DNA of 64,000 bases from Aquabacterium sp. A7-Y (GTDB lineage: Bacteria; Pseudomonadota; Gammaproteobacteria; Burkholderiales; Burkholderiaceae_C). The position numbers and the translations under genes were made by a program. The DNA is taken from positions 124,001-188,000 of the forward strand of contig NZ_JAPFBW010000010.1 in NCBI RefSeq assembly GCF_026153205.1. Reading direction: 5' to 3'. Shown piece after piece: positions 16,382-23,744 of the stretch. Within the stretch, counting starts at the first letter, position 1. Every line of letters begins with the position of its first letter. Under the pieces are notes generated by a model that was not told the origin of the DNA, made no database searches, and saw nothing but the letters and a program-made list of their open reading frames with translations.

Positions 16382-17395
16382 ATGAAGGCTTACCGCGTCG
16401 TTCCCGGTCAGGACATCGCTGGCCTGGAGCGTGTCGACCTGGCGTCCGGGCCGCTCGGGCCGCTCGAAGTGCGGGTCCGGGTGCGTGCCGTTTCGCTGAA
16501 CTACCGCGACCTGATGGTGGTGCGTGGCCACTATCCGGTGGGCAGCGACCGTCCGATGGTGCCGGTATCCGACGGTGCCGGCGAGGTGCTGGAGGTCGGC
16601 TCGGCCGTGCAGCGCTTCCAGCCGGGCGACCGGGTGGTGACCACCTTCTTCCAGGGCTGGCAAGCCGGCGAGCGGCCGGCCGGGGTGGCGCAGACGGCGC
16701 TCGGCGGGCGCATCGACGGCGTGCTGGCCGAGGAGGTGGTGCTGTCCGAGAACGGCCTGCTGCCGGTGCCGGAGTCGCTCGACTTCCTGCAGGCCGCCAC
16801 CCTCCCGGTGGCCGCCGTGACGGCGTGGACCTCGCTGTTCGTCCACGGGCGTGCCCGAGCGGGCGATAGCGTGCTGCTGCTGGGCACCGGCGGCGTGTCG
16901 GTGTGGGCCTTGCAGCTGGCCAAGGCGGCCGGCCTGCACGTGCTGCTCACCTCCTCGAGCGATGCCAAGCTTGCGCGCGCCCGGACCCTCGGCGCCGATG
17001 AGCTGATCAACTACCGTGACAACCCCGAATGGCAGGACGAGGTGCTGCGCCGCACCGGCGGCCGCGGCGTGGATCTGGTGCTGGAGGTGGGCGGCGCCGG
17101 CACCCTGGAGCGCTCCGTGGCGGCGACGCGCGACGGCGGCGCGGTGGCGCTGATCGGTGTGCTGGCGGGCCTGGGCCGGGCCTTCGACCCCCTGCCTATC
17201 CTCTTCGGAGGCAAGCGCCTGGAAGGCGTGCTGGTCGGCAATGCGGAGCACCAGCAGCAATTGCAGCGGTTCTTGACGATGACACGCATCGAGCCGGTGA
17301 TCGACCGCGTGTTCGGCTTCGACGAGGTGCCGCAGGCTTTTGCCTGCCTGGCCTCGGGCGGGCACTTCGGCAAGGTGGTGGTGCGGCTGGACTGA
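16382..17395 (+). CDS. NAD(P)-dependent medium-chain oxidoreductase (MDR)
   Basis: 337 residues. GroES-like N-terminal domain: VSLNYRDLMVVRGHYPVG, DGAGEVLEVGSAVQRFQPGD. Rossmann domain: LLLGTGGVSVWALQLAKAAG and SSSDAKLARARTLGADELIN. The catalytic zinc cysteine of alcohol dehydrogenases is replaced here (NYRD instead of a Cys-containing motif), so it is closer to the quinone-oxidoreductase/enoyl-reductase-like zinc-free MDR enzymes that many databases label 'NAD(P)-dependent alcohol dehydrogenase'. Substrate unknown. The divergent LysR gene suggests induction by a small molecule, as for quinone or aldehyde detoxification enzymes. Confidence 0.88.
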   Translation: MKAYRVVPGQDIAGLERVDLASGPLGPLEVRVRVRAVSLNYRDLMVVRGHYPVGSDRPMVPVSDGAGEVLEVGSAVQRFQPGDRVVTTFFQGWQAGERPAGVAQTALGGRIDGVLAEEVVLSENGLLPVPESLDFLQAATLPVAAVTAWTSLFVHGRARAGDSVLLLGTGGVSVWALQLAKAAGLHVLLTSSSDAKLARARTLGADELINYRDNPEWQDEVLRRTGGRGVDLVLEVGGAGTLERSVAATRDGGAVALIGVLAGLGRAFDPLPILFGGKRLEGVLVGNAEHQQQLQRFLTMTRIEPVIDRVFGFDEVPQAFACLASGGHFGKVVVRLD

Positions 17396-17557
17396 GCGAG
17401 ATCTCGCGGTCCGTCTGAGTGGCCCACCCCGTAAGCGCGGGGGGCAGGCATGCCATCGCGCGCTAGCTTTCAGGAATCGCCTGGAGCTTCGGGTGCGACG
17501 AGGGCGCGGGGTTTCTCGCGATCGCACCGGATGCCGGCCTTTTCGAGGAGCACGTCG

Positions 17558-18736
17558 ATGCAAACCACTGCACTTGTCGGGACCGGCCTTGCTGCCTGCC
17601 TGTTGCTGGCGCCGGTGCCGCCTGTCCATGCCGCAATGGCCTACCACGCGATGCCGCTCTTCTCCCCCAATTCCTACCCGGGACGGTACGAGTTCTGGCC
17701 CGAGGCGCTCAACGGGAAAGGCGATGTGGTCGGCACCGTCCAGGGAACGTCTCTCGGCTACAACGCCGCCCTCTACAGCAAAGGAAGGTGGCAGGACCTC
17801 GGTGTCGTGGCGCGGGATTTCCACAGCATGGCTGTTGACATCAACGACCGTGGACAGGTGACCGGGTGGGCGCACCCCGGCCTTGGTGCCGGCATCCCTT
17901 ACACGCATGCCTTTCTGTACGAGGATGGCCGGATGCAAGATCTGGGCAGCGTCGGCGAGACGGCTTCCGAAGCGACGGCGCTCAACGAAAAGGGAGAGGT
18001 GACGGGTCATGTCACCACCTACTTCTCCGGCAGAAACGCTCAGGAGTTTTTTCTCTACCGACAGGGCCGGATGACAAAGCTGGGTCACGGCAGGGCCTAC
18101 GACATCAACGAAAGCGGGCAGATCACCGGTCAAGCGCCGAGCAGGGCCCAGCGTGGTCAGCAACACGCTTTCATCTACAGCGATGGCCGCACCCAGGATC
18201 TCGGTGCACTGGACGGTGACTACAGCACCGGCCACTCCATCAACGACAGCGGTCAGGTGACGGGCGCGTTCGGAACAGAGGGGGAGAGCGGGCGTGCGTT
18301 TCTCTACAGCGACGGGCGGATGCAGGACCTTGGCCCGCTGGTCGGTGATCGGAGTTCAGGAACGGCCATCAACAACCACGGCGACATCGTCGGCTGGAGT
18401 GAACAGGGCAGCTTCCTCTTCACGAACGGCGTCGTGCACAGGCTGGAGAGCCTGATCGATCCGGCCGTGCTTGCAGAGTGGAGGACCTTGAGGCCCCTCG
18501 ATATCAATGATGCCGGCCAGATCCTGATGGAGGGCTCGACGTTGTCCCGGCAGGGCGCACTGCTCCTCACGCGTGCCGAGCCGGCGCCCGGGATCCTCTT
18601 GGGCGCCGGCCTCGGGATGCTGGGCCTGCTCGCCGCCCGGTCCTCGCGGCGGCAGGCTCCTGAGTTGCTAGGGGAGAGACCGTTCGCTCGGAGAGCCCGC
18701 CATGCACGTCGCGGTGTACAGCACCCAACCCTATGA
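17558..18736 (+). CDS. HAF-repeat exported protein with PEP-CTERM-like tail
   Basis: 392 residues from the ATG at 17558, which has GAGGAG eight bases before it and opens a signal peptide (ALVGTGLAACLLLAPVPPVHA). The body consists of HAF repeats: HAFLYEDGRMQDLGSVGE, HAFIYSDGRTQDLGALDG and RAFLYSDGRMQDLGPLVGD, separated by A.DIN..GQITG units; these build a beta-propeller-like surface protein. Near the C-terminus, EPAPGILLGAGLGMLGLLAA followed by RSSRRQ matches a PEP-CTERM anchor for exosortase sorting. Unusually, the frame continues about 28 residues beyond the Arg cluster and overlaps the next gene by 35 bases, which suggests a lost stop. Confidence 0.78.
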   Translation: MQTTALVGTGLAACLLLAPVPPVHAAMAYHAMPLFSPNSYPGRYEFWPEALNGKGDVVGTVQGTSLGYNAALYSKGRWQDLGVVARDFHSMAVDINDRGQVTGWAHPGLGAGIPYTHAFLYEDGRMQDLGSVGETASEATALNEKGEVTGHVTTYFSGRNAQEFFLYRQGRMTKLGHGRAYDINESGQITGQAPSRAQRGQQHAFIYSDGRTQDLGALDGDYSTGHSINDSGQVTGAFGTEGESGRAFLYSDGRMQDLGPLVGDRSSGTAINNHGDIVGWSEQGSFLFTNGVVHRLESLIDPAVLAEWRTLRPLDINDAGQILMEGSTLSRQGALLLTRAEPAPGILLGAGLGMLGLLAARSSRRQAPELLGERPFARRARHARRGVQHPTL

Positions 18737-19706
18737 CCGCCGCTTTCTGGACGCGGCCAACACAGCCGGCCGCCATCGTCTTCGCTACCTCGAGCTGAAG
18801 CTCGAGGCCAGCACGGCCGTCACGGCCGCCGGCGCACAGGCCGTCTGCGTTTTCGTCAACGACCGTGTCGATGCCGAGGTGCTGACCCGGCTCGCCAGCC
18901 AGGGTGTGCGGCTGGTGGTGCTGCGCTGCGCCGGTTTCAACAACGTCGATCTCGCGGCCGCCGATCGCCTGGGGGTGAGTGTGGCGCGAGTGCCCGACTA
19001 TTCGCCGCACGCCATCGCCGAGCACACGGTCGCGCTGATGCTCGCGCTCAACCGCAAGACACACCGCGCCTATGCCCGCGTGCGCGAAGGCAACTTCTCG
19101 CTCGAAGGCCTGCTGGGCTTCGACATGCACGGCCGCAGCGCCGGCGTGGTCGGCACCGGCAAGATCGGCGCGTGCGTCGCGCGCATCCTGCAGGGCTTCG
19201 GCTGCAGCGTGCTCGCCTTCGATCCCCGGCCCGACCAGGCCTGCCTCGGCGCCGGTGTCCGCTACGTGCCGCTGCCTGAGCTGCTGGCCGCCAGCGACAT
19301 CGTCACCTTGCACTGCCCGCTGACCCCGCAGACACGCCACCTGATCGACGCCGCGGCGATCGCGCGCATGCGACGCGGCGCCATGCTGATCAACACCAGC
19401 CGGGGTGCGGTGATCGACACGCGCGCCGTCATCGAGGGCCTGAAGTCGGGGGGGATCGGCAGCCTGGGGCTGGACGTGTACGAGGAGGAAGCCGATCTTT
19501 TCTTCCGCGACCTCTCGGCCCAGGTGATCCAGGACGACGTATTCGCCCGGCTGCTGACCTTTCCCAACGTGGTGGTCACGGCCCACCAGGCCTTTTTCAC
19601 CGAAGACGCGTTGACGGCGATTGCCGAGACCACCATCCGCAACCTTTCGGCCTTCGAGACCGGGGGCCGCCCGCTGCATCCGGTTTCGGTGGAGCGGCTG
19701 GCCTGA
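18702..19706 (+). CDS. ldhA: 2-hydroxyacid dehydrogenase (D-lactate dehydrogenase type)
   Basis: 334 residues, ATG at 18702 with GGAGAG upstream. NAD-binding GTGKIGACVARILQGFGCSV (about 152-171). Catalytic set of the D-2-hydroxyacid dehydrogenases: Arg in INTSRGAVIDTRAVIEGL, Glu in LDVYEEEADLFFRD, His in VVVTAHQAFFTEDAL. The EEADLFFRDLS insert and HQAFFT are typical of fermentative D-lactate dehydrogenase LdhA, which reduces pyruvate to D-lactate with NADH; a broader 2-ketoacid range is possible. The start lies inside the tail of the HAF-repeat gene. Confidence 0.9.
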   Translation: MHVAVYSTQPYDRRFLDAANTAGRHRLRYLELKLEASTAVTAAGAQAVCVFVNDRVDAEVLTRLASQGVRLVVLRCAGFNNVDLAAADRLGVSVARVPDYSPHAIAEHTVALMLALNRKTHRAYARVREGNFSLEGLLGFDMHGRSAGVVGTGKIGACVARILQGFGCSVLAFDPRPDQACLGAGVRYVPLPELLAASDIVTLHCPLTPQTRHLIDAAAIARMRRGAMLINTSRGAVIDTRAVIEGLKSGGIGSLGLDVYEEEADLFFRDLSAQVIQDDVFARLLTFPNVVVTAHQAFFTEDALTAIAETTIRNLSAFETGGRPLHPVSVERLA

Positions 19707-19871
19707 GGCCGCCGGGGGCTGGGCCTCGCGGCTGTGCGGCCTCCCCCGGCCAGGGCTCCGGTGTGAACCTTCACCCTGCGTGAGGGTCAAGCCCGGACGG
19801 TGGGCCGGCTGCGTAGCATGAGCGGGCCGCGCCTTTTTCATCCCGCTCCGACACCCCTCAAGGAGACCCCG

Positions 19872-20447
19872 ATGAAGCTTTACTACAACCCGCAGAGCCG
19901 CGCCGCCATCGCCAAGTGGATGCTCGACGAATGCCGGGCGGAGTACGAACTGGTCCACATCGACTTCGAGAAGCGTGAGCACAAGACGCCGGAGTTCCTG
20001 GAGATCAACCCGGCCGGCAAGCTGCCCGCGCTGGTGGATGGCGAGACGCGGATGTTCGAGAACTCCGCCATCTGCCTGTACCTGGCGGAGAAATACCCGC
20101 AGGCGCGCCTCGCGCCCGCCGTCGGCGCCCCCGAGCGGGGCCGCTATCTTTCGCTGATGGTCTATGCCACCACCCAGCTCGAACCCGCGATGGGCGACGC
20201 CCTGCTCAAGCTCGAGACGCCCCCCGCGCGCGGCTGGACCGACTTCGAAACCGCCAAGGACGTGGTCGAGAAGGAACTGGGCGAGGGCCCGTGGCTGTTC
20301 GGCGAGTGGTTCACCGCAGCCGATGTGATGATCGGCTCGATGTTCATCTGGAAGCGCCTGTGGGGCGGCCCGCCCGACCGGCCGCGCATCGAGGCCTATG
20401 TCGACCGCCTGAAGCAGCGGCCGGCCGGCATGAAGATGGGCATGTGA
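19872..20447 (+). CDS. Glutathione S-transferase family protein
   Basis: 191 residues from the ATG at 19872, with AAGGAGA eight bases before. Thioredoxin-like N-terminal domain: KLYYNPQSRAAIAKWMLDE, INPAGKLPALVDGETRMFEN and SAICLYLAEKYPQ, including the cis-Pro before ALV and the Glu-Asn-Ser glutathione-binding turn. Helical C-terminal domain with WLFGEWFTAADVMIGSMFIW, which contains the N-capping FTAADV motif. A cytosolic GST-like conjugating or reductive enzyme; substrate unknown. Single gene with its own leader. Confidence 0.88.
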   Translation: MKLYYNPQSRAAIAKWMLDECRAEYELVHIDFEKREHKTPEFLEINPAGKLPALVDGETRMFENSAICLYLAEKYPQARLAPAVGAPERGRYLSLMVYATTQLEPAMGDALLKLETPPARGWTDFETAKDVVEKELGEGPWLFGEWFTAADVMIGSMFIWKRLWGGPPDRPRIEAYVDRLKQRPAGMKMGM

Positions 20448-20496
20448 GGGGCGGTTACGCGGACCGGAGACAGCCGTCTCGAAGTGCTGAGGTGAC

Positions 20497-20534
20497 AAAG
20501 ACTTTACTTAATATGGGTTTGGAGTAAACTCTTT
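20497..20534. promoter_or_regulatory. AT-rich inverted repeat in the hipBA promoter (candidate operator)
   Basis: Two 13-base arms, AAAGACTTTACTT (20497-20509) and GAGTAAACTCTTT (20522-20534), pair in 11 of 13 positions around a 12-base spacer. The right arm ends four bases before the hipB ATG at 20538. It is a sharply AT-rich island in GC-rich sequence and sits where HipB-type antitoxins usually autoregulate. Confidence 0.6.
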
Positions 20535-20537
20535 GTT

Positions 20538-20912
20538 ATGCCAAGAACCCCGGCCGCTCTGCTTACCCTGCCGCCCGCCGCCGCCGACGGTTTGCGCCGC
20601 CTGGGTGAGAACCTCGCCATCGCCCGGGTGCGGCGCAAGGAGACGCAGCGCGTCTGGGCGCAGCGCATCGGCGTGTCGGTGCCCACCCTGATCCGCATGG
20701 AGCAGGGCGACCCGGGGGTGGGCGCCGGCATCTATGCCACCGCGCTGTGGATGATGGGCCGCATCCAGGCCCTGCCCGAGGTCGCCGCGCCGGAACACGA
20801 CCGGGGGGCGCTGGAAATGGACGTGCGGGAGGCGCTGCAGCGGCGCGCGGTCCGCTCGCCGGCCTCGGTCGAGGCGCGCCTGCGCGGGAAGAAAAAAGAA
20901 GGCCAGCCATGA
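20538..20912 (+). CDS. hipB: HipB-like XRE antitoxin
   Basis: 124 residues with an XRE helix-turn-helix in the middle (about 22-75): LGENLAIARVRRKETQRVWA, RIGVSVPTLIRMEQGDPGVG. The C-terminus is basic (EARLRGKKKEGQP). Its stop codon overlaps the hipA start (ATGA), so the two are translationally coupled as in known hipBA modules. HipB binds and neutralises HipA and represses the operon; an AT-rich inverted repeat ends just before its ATG. Confidence 0.87.
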   Translation: MPRTPAALLTLPPAAADGLRRLGENLAIARVRRKETQRVWAQRIGVSVPTLIRMEQGDPGVGAGIYATALWMMGRIQALPEVAAPEHDRGALEMDVREALQRRAVRSPASVEARLRGKKKEGQP

Positions 20913-22165
20913 ACAGCCGCCCTGCCCCGTCCGGGGGCTACGAGCTCCGCGACCAGCTGTTCGTCTGGCTGCTGACCGACCCCGCGCAGCCGGTGCTGGT
21001 CGGCGAGATCCAGCTGGTCCGCACACGACGCGGCGCGGTGTCCTTCCGGTATGCCGACAGCTGGCTGCGTCACGGTTTCGCGCTCAGCGAGGACCTGCCC
21101 CTGGACCCCCAGGAGTTCCTCCCGACGGACAAGGACACGGCCCCCGGTGCCGTCGACGACGCGCGCCCCGACCGCTGGGGCGAACGGGTCATCCGCTTCC
21201 TCGACAAACCCCCGCGGCTGTCGCTGCTCGAATTCCTCTACTTCGCCGGCGACGACCGCTTCGGCGCCTTGGGCGTGTCCACTTCGGCCGACAGCTACCT
21301 GCCGCGAACCATCGGCCCGCTGCCCAGCCTGGCCGACACGGCCGTGATCCAGGAGCTGGTCGCCAAGGTGCTCTCCAACGAACCCATCCCGGCCCAGCAG
21401 CAGCGGCTGATCTCGCCGGGCGTCACGATGGGCGGGGCGCGCCCGAAGGCACTGATCGAGATCGAGGGCGAGCCCTGGATCGTCAAGTTCTCCGACGGCG
21501 AGCCGGCCGACACGCCGCTCGTCGAGCACGCCTCGATGACACTGGCGCGGCGCGCCGGCATCCGCACCGCCGAGACCCGCGCCCTGCCGCTGGTCGACGG
21601 GCATGCAGTGGCGGTGCGGCGTTTCGACCGCGAGGGCGGGCGCCGGTTGCATGCGCTGTCGGCCAACGTCGCACTGAAGGCGGCCGGCGAGGAGATGGGC
21701 TATCCGGAGCTGGCCCAGCTGCTGCGCCGCCGCGGCGTCGCGCAGGGCGGCCTGCAGGTCGCGCAGATGAAGGAGCTGTTCCGCCGCATGGTGTTCAACA
21801 TCCTGCTGGACAACACCGACGACCACGAGAAGAACCACGTGCTGCTGGTCGACGACGCACAGCACTACCGCCTGGCGCCGGCCTTCGACGTGCTGCCTGC
21901 CGGCCAAGCGCTGGGCTACCAGCAGATGCGCGTCGGCACCGAGGCGGCCGACTCCACGCTGGAGAACGCGCTCTCGATGGTGCGCTACTTCGGCCTGAGC
22001 CAGGACCAGGCGGTGAAGGAGGTGCGCGAGGTCGCCGGCATCGTGGCCGAGTGGCAGGCGCACTTCACCGCCTGCGGGGTGCGCCCCCGCGACATCGAGC
22101 TGTACGCCGAGCAGATCGACCGGCCCTTCCTGCGCGAGCAGCGCGAGGAATTCGCGCCGGCCTAG
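20909..22165 (+). CDS. hipA: HipA-like serine/threonine kinase toxin
   Basis: 418 residues from the ATG that overlaps the hipB stop. HipA-fold landmarks: ALSEDLPLDPQEFLPT, DDARPDRWGERVI (about 83-95), glycine-rich GGARPKALIEIEGEPWIVKF (about 172-191), VRRFDREGGRRLHALS, and the catalytic/metal motif FNILLDNTDDHEKNHVLLVD (about 296-315) followed by LAPAFDVLPA. E. coli HipA phosphorylates glutamyl-tRNA synthetase and induces persistence; HipT and other relatives choose different synthetases, so the target here is open. Catalytic Asp and Asn residues appear intact, so the toxin should be active. Confidence 0.9.
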   Translation: MNSRPAPSGGYELRDQLFVWLLTDPAQPVLVGEIQLVRTRRGAVSFRYADSWLRHGFALSEDLPLDPQEFLPTDKDTAPGAVDDARPDRWGERVIRFLDKPPRLSLLEFLYFAGDDRFGALGVSTSADSYLPRTIGPLPSLADTAVIQELVAKVLSNEPIPAQQQRLISPGVTMGGARPKALIEIEGEPWIVKFSDGEPADTPLVEHASMTLARRAGIRTAETRALPLVDGHAVAVRRFDREGGRRLHALSANVALKAAGEEMGYPELAQLLRRRGVAQGGLQVAQMKELFRRMVFNILLDNTDDHEKNHVLLVDDAQHYRLAPAFDVLPAGQALGYQQMRVGTEAADSTLENALSMVRYFGLSQDQAVKEVREVAGIVAEWQAHFTACGVRPRDIELYAEQIDRPFLREQREEFAPA

Positions 22166-22174
22166 GGCCGCGGC

Positions 22175-22528
22175 TCAGGCCTCGTCGTATTTCTTCGCAC
22201 TGCCGCGCGAACGCTCGACCGGATAGCGGGTCTCGTTGCGGTCCATCTTCGCGTTGGCCGCCGCGATGAGGTCGATGCCCAGGCCGTCGGCCAGGCGCAG
22301 CAGATAGATCATCACGTCGGCCGCCTCGTCCTCGATGCGCTGGCGGCGCGCTGCGTCGGGCGCGTGGCTTTCGGCCTCGGTGAGCCACTGGAACTCGGCG
22401 ATCAGCTCGCCGGTCTCGCCGGCCAGCGCCATCGCGAGGTTTTTCGGCGAGTGAAAAGGCTGCCAGTCGCGTGCGGCGGCAAAGTCGCGCAGGCGTGCGG
22501 TCAATCGGGCCAGGCTGTCGGGGTTCAT
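22175..22528 (-). CDS. MazG-like nucleotide pyrophosphohydrolase (dCTPase type)
   Basis: 117 residues from the ATG at 22528. The all-alpha NTP-PPase motif is intact: AGETGELIAEFQWLTE (ExxE, about 36-51) and EDEAADVMIYLLRLAD (ExxD, about 66-81), with FHSPKNLAMAL before it. Size and sequence match the RS21-C6/DCTPP1-like family that hydrolyses non-canonical dNTPs such as 5-substituted dCTP to monophosphates, cleaning the nucleotide pool. Convergent with hipA, separated by 9 bases; divergent from the esterase gene. Confidence 0.88.
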   Translation of the reverse strand: MNPDSLARLTARLRDFAAARDWQPFHSPKNLAMALAGETGELIAEFQWLTEAESHAPDAARRQRIEDEAADVMIYLLRLADGLGIDLIAAANAKMDRNETRYPVERSRGSAKKYDEA

Positions 22529-22609
22529 GGTGCGTACTCTATCCTCCGGGGATCGGCCCTTCTTTCTCTTCCGGCCCCCACCCACCCACCTTCTCCGGAG
22601 CCCGACCCC

Positions 22610-23272
22610 ATGTCCCGCGAAGCCATCGAAATCGAAACCGCCCCGAACCCGCGTGCCGCCGTCATCGTGCTGCACGGCCTGGGCGCCGACGGCAGCGACT
22701 TTGTGCCCATTGCCAAGGAACTCTCGCTGGGCCCGGTGGGTCCGGTCCGTTTTGTCTTTCCGCATGCACCGGTGCGGCCGGTCACGATCAACGGCGGCTA
22801 CGTGATGCCGGCCTGGTACGACATCCTGGGCACCGACCTCGCCCGCCGCGAGGACGAGGGCGGCCTGCGCGAGTCGCACACCACCGTGCAGGGCCTGATC
22901 GCCCGCGAGCAGGCGCGCGGCATCCCGGCCTCTCGCATCGTGCTGGCGGGCTTTTCGCAAGGCTGTGCCGTCACCTTGATGGCCGGCCTGCGCCACGGCG
23001 AGCGGCTGGCCGGGCTGGTGGGCCTGTCCGGCTACCTGCCGCTGGCGGACAAGACTGCCGCCGAGCGCAGCTCCATCAATGCCGACGTTCCGGTCTTCCT
23101 GGCGCATGGGCGCTACGACGGCGTGGTGCCCATCGACCGCGCGGTCGCCACCCGCGATGCGCTGCAGTCGCTCGGCTATCCGGTGGAGTGGCACGAGTAC
23201 GACATGGAGCACTCGGTCTGCATGGAGGAGATCGCCGACCTCAACCAGTGGCTGCTGCGCGTGCTGGCCTGA
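22610..23272 (+). CDS. Carboxylesterase (alpha/beta hydrolase, phospholipase/carboxylesterase family)
   Basis: 220 residues from the ATG at 22610. Oxyanion region IVLHGLGADGSDFVPIA (about 19-35), nucleophile elbow LAGFSQGCAVTLMA (Ser about 115), catalytic Asp in HGRYDGVVPIDRA (about 170) and His in YDMEHSVCMEEI (about 202). Also FPHAPVRPVTINGGYVMPAW, a family signature. Members hydrolyse short-chain esters or lysophospholipids in the cytosol. No signal peptide. The following small gene starts 22 bases after its stop and may be co-transcribed. Confidence 0.9.
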   Translation: MSREAIEIETAPNPRAAVIVLHGLGADGSDFVPIAKELSLGPVGPVRFVFPHAPVRPVTINGGYVMPAWYDILGTDLARREDEGGLRESHTTVQGLIAREQARGIPASRIVLAGFSQGCAVTLMAGLRHGERLAGLVGLSGYLPLADKTAAERSSINADVPVFLAHGRYDGVVPIDRAVATRDALQSLGYPVEWHEYDMEHSVCMEEIADLNQWLLRVLA

Positions 23273-23294
23273 GCCACAGCGAGGAGGACGCGCG

Positions 23295-23609
23295 ATGCAC
23301 CTCGTCCAGCTGCTGCTGCCTCTGTTCGACAGCCACGGGCAGCGCTTCGACCGGCAGCTTTATGCCGACACGCGCGCCGAGCTGCTGGAGCGTTTCGGCG
23401 GGCTCACCGCCTACACGCGGGCCCCCGCCAGCGGCGTCTGGGAGCCCGACGACGGCCGGCAGCCGCCGGTGCATGACGAGCTGGTGGTCTACGAAGTCAT
23501 GGCCGATACCCTCGAGGGCCCCTGGTGGCAGGCCTACCGGCGCACCCTGGAAGCGCGCTTCCGGCAGGACAGCCTGGTGGTGAGGGCGCACGAGGTGCTG
23601 CTGCTCTAA
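23295..23609 (+). CDS. Conserved-looking hypothetical protein
   Basis: 104 residues, ATG at 23295 with GAGGAGG 8 bases upstream. I do not recognise a named family. The protein is compact and soluble: HLVQLLLPLFDSHGQRFDRQ, LLERFGGLTAYTRAPASGVW, VYEVMADTLEGPWWQAYRRT and a C-terminal LVVRAHEVLLL. The pattern of an amphipathic strand, a helix with LLERFGG, and WEPDD/G resembles small alpha-beta (ferredoxin-like) proteins of the dimeric barrel sort. Likely co-transcribed with the esterase. No residues suggest an obvious active site. Confidence 0.7.
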   Translation: MHLVQLLLPLFDSHGQRFDRQLYADTRAELLERFGGLTAYTRAPASGVWEPDDGRQPPVHDELVVYEVMADTLEGPWWQAYRRTLEARFRQDSLVVRAHEVLLL

Positions 23610-23671
23610 GGCCTCGTCACTCCCATGCAGGGGGGTTGACGGCGCTGGCCGATGCGCACTAATCTGTTAAC

Positions 23672-23685
23672 CAATTAGCTAATTG
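23672..23685. promoter_or_regulatory. Perfect 14-bp palindrome upstream of the desaturase (candidate operator)
   Basis: CAATTAGCTAATTG is a perfect palindrome about 60 bases before the desaturase ATG, embedded in an unusually AT-rich patch (AATCTGTTAACCAATTAGCT onward). MarR- and TetR-type dimers bind sites of this kind. It may regulate lipid desaturation; no regulator gene is adjacent. Confidence 0.55.
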
Positions 23686-23744
23686 CCTATCGAACAACTT
23701 CGGGCTCACGATGCCGACGAGCCCCCTTCAGCCGAGGAGCTTGC

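Noticed and set aside
16238-18235. Long minus-strand upstream extension of the LysR gene
   Set aside because: The real LysR N-terminus begins at the ATG at 16237; the extension is antisense to the MDR and HAF-repeat genes and has no recognisable domain.
18567-20498. 643-codon minus-strand frame opposite ldhA and the GST gene
   Set aside because: Shadow of two well-supported plus-strand genes.
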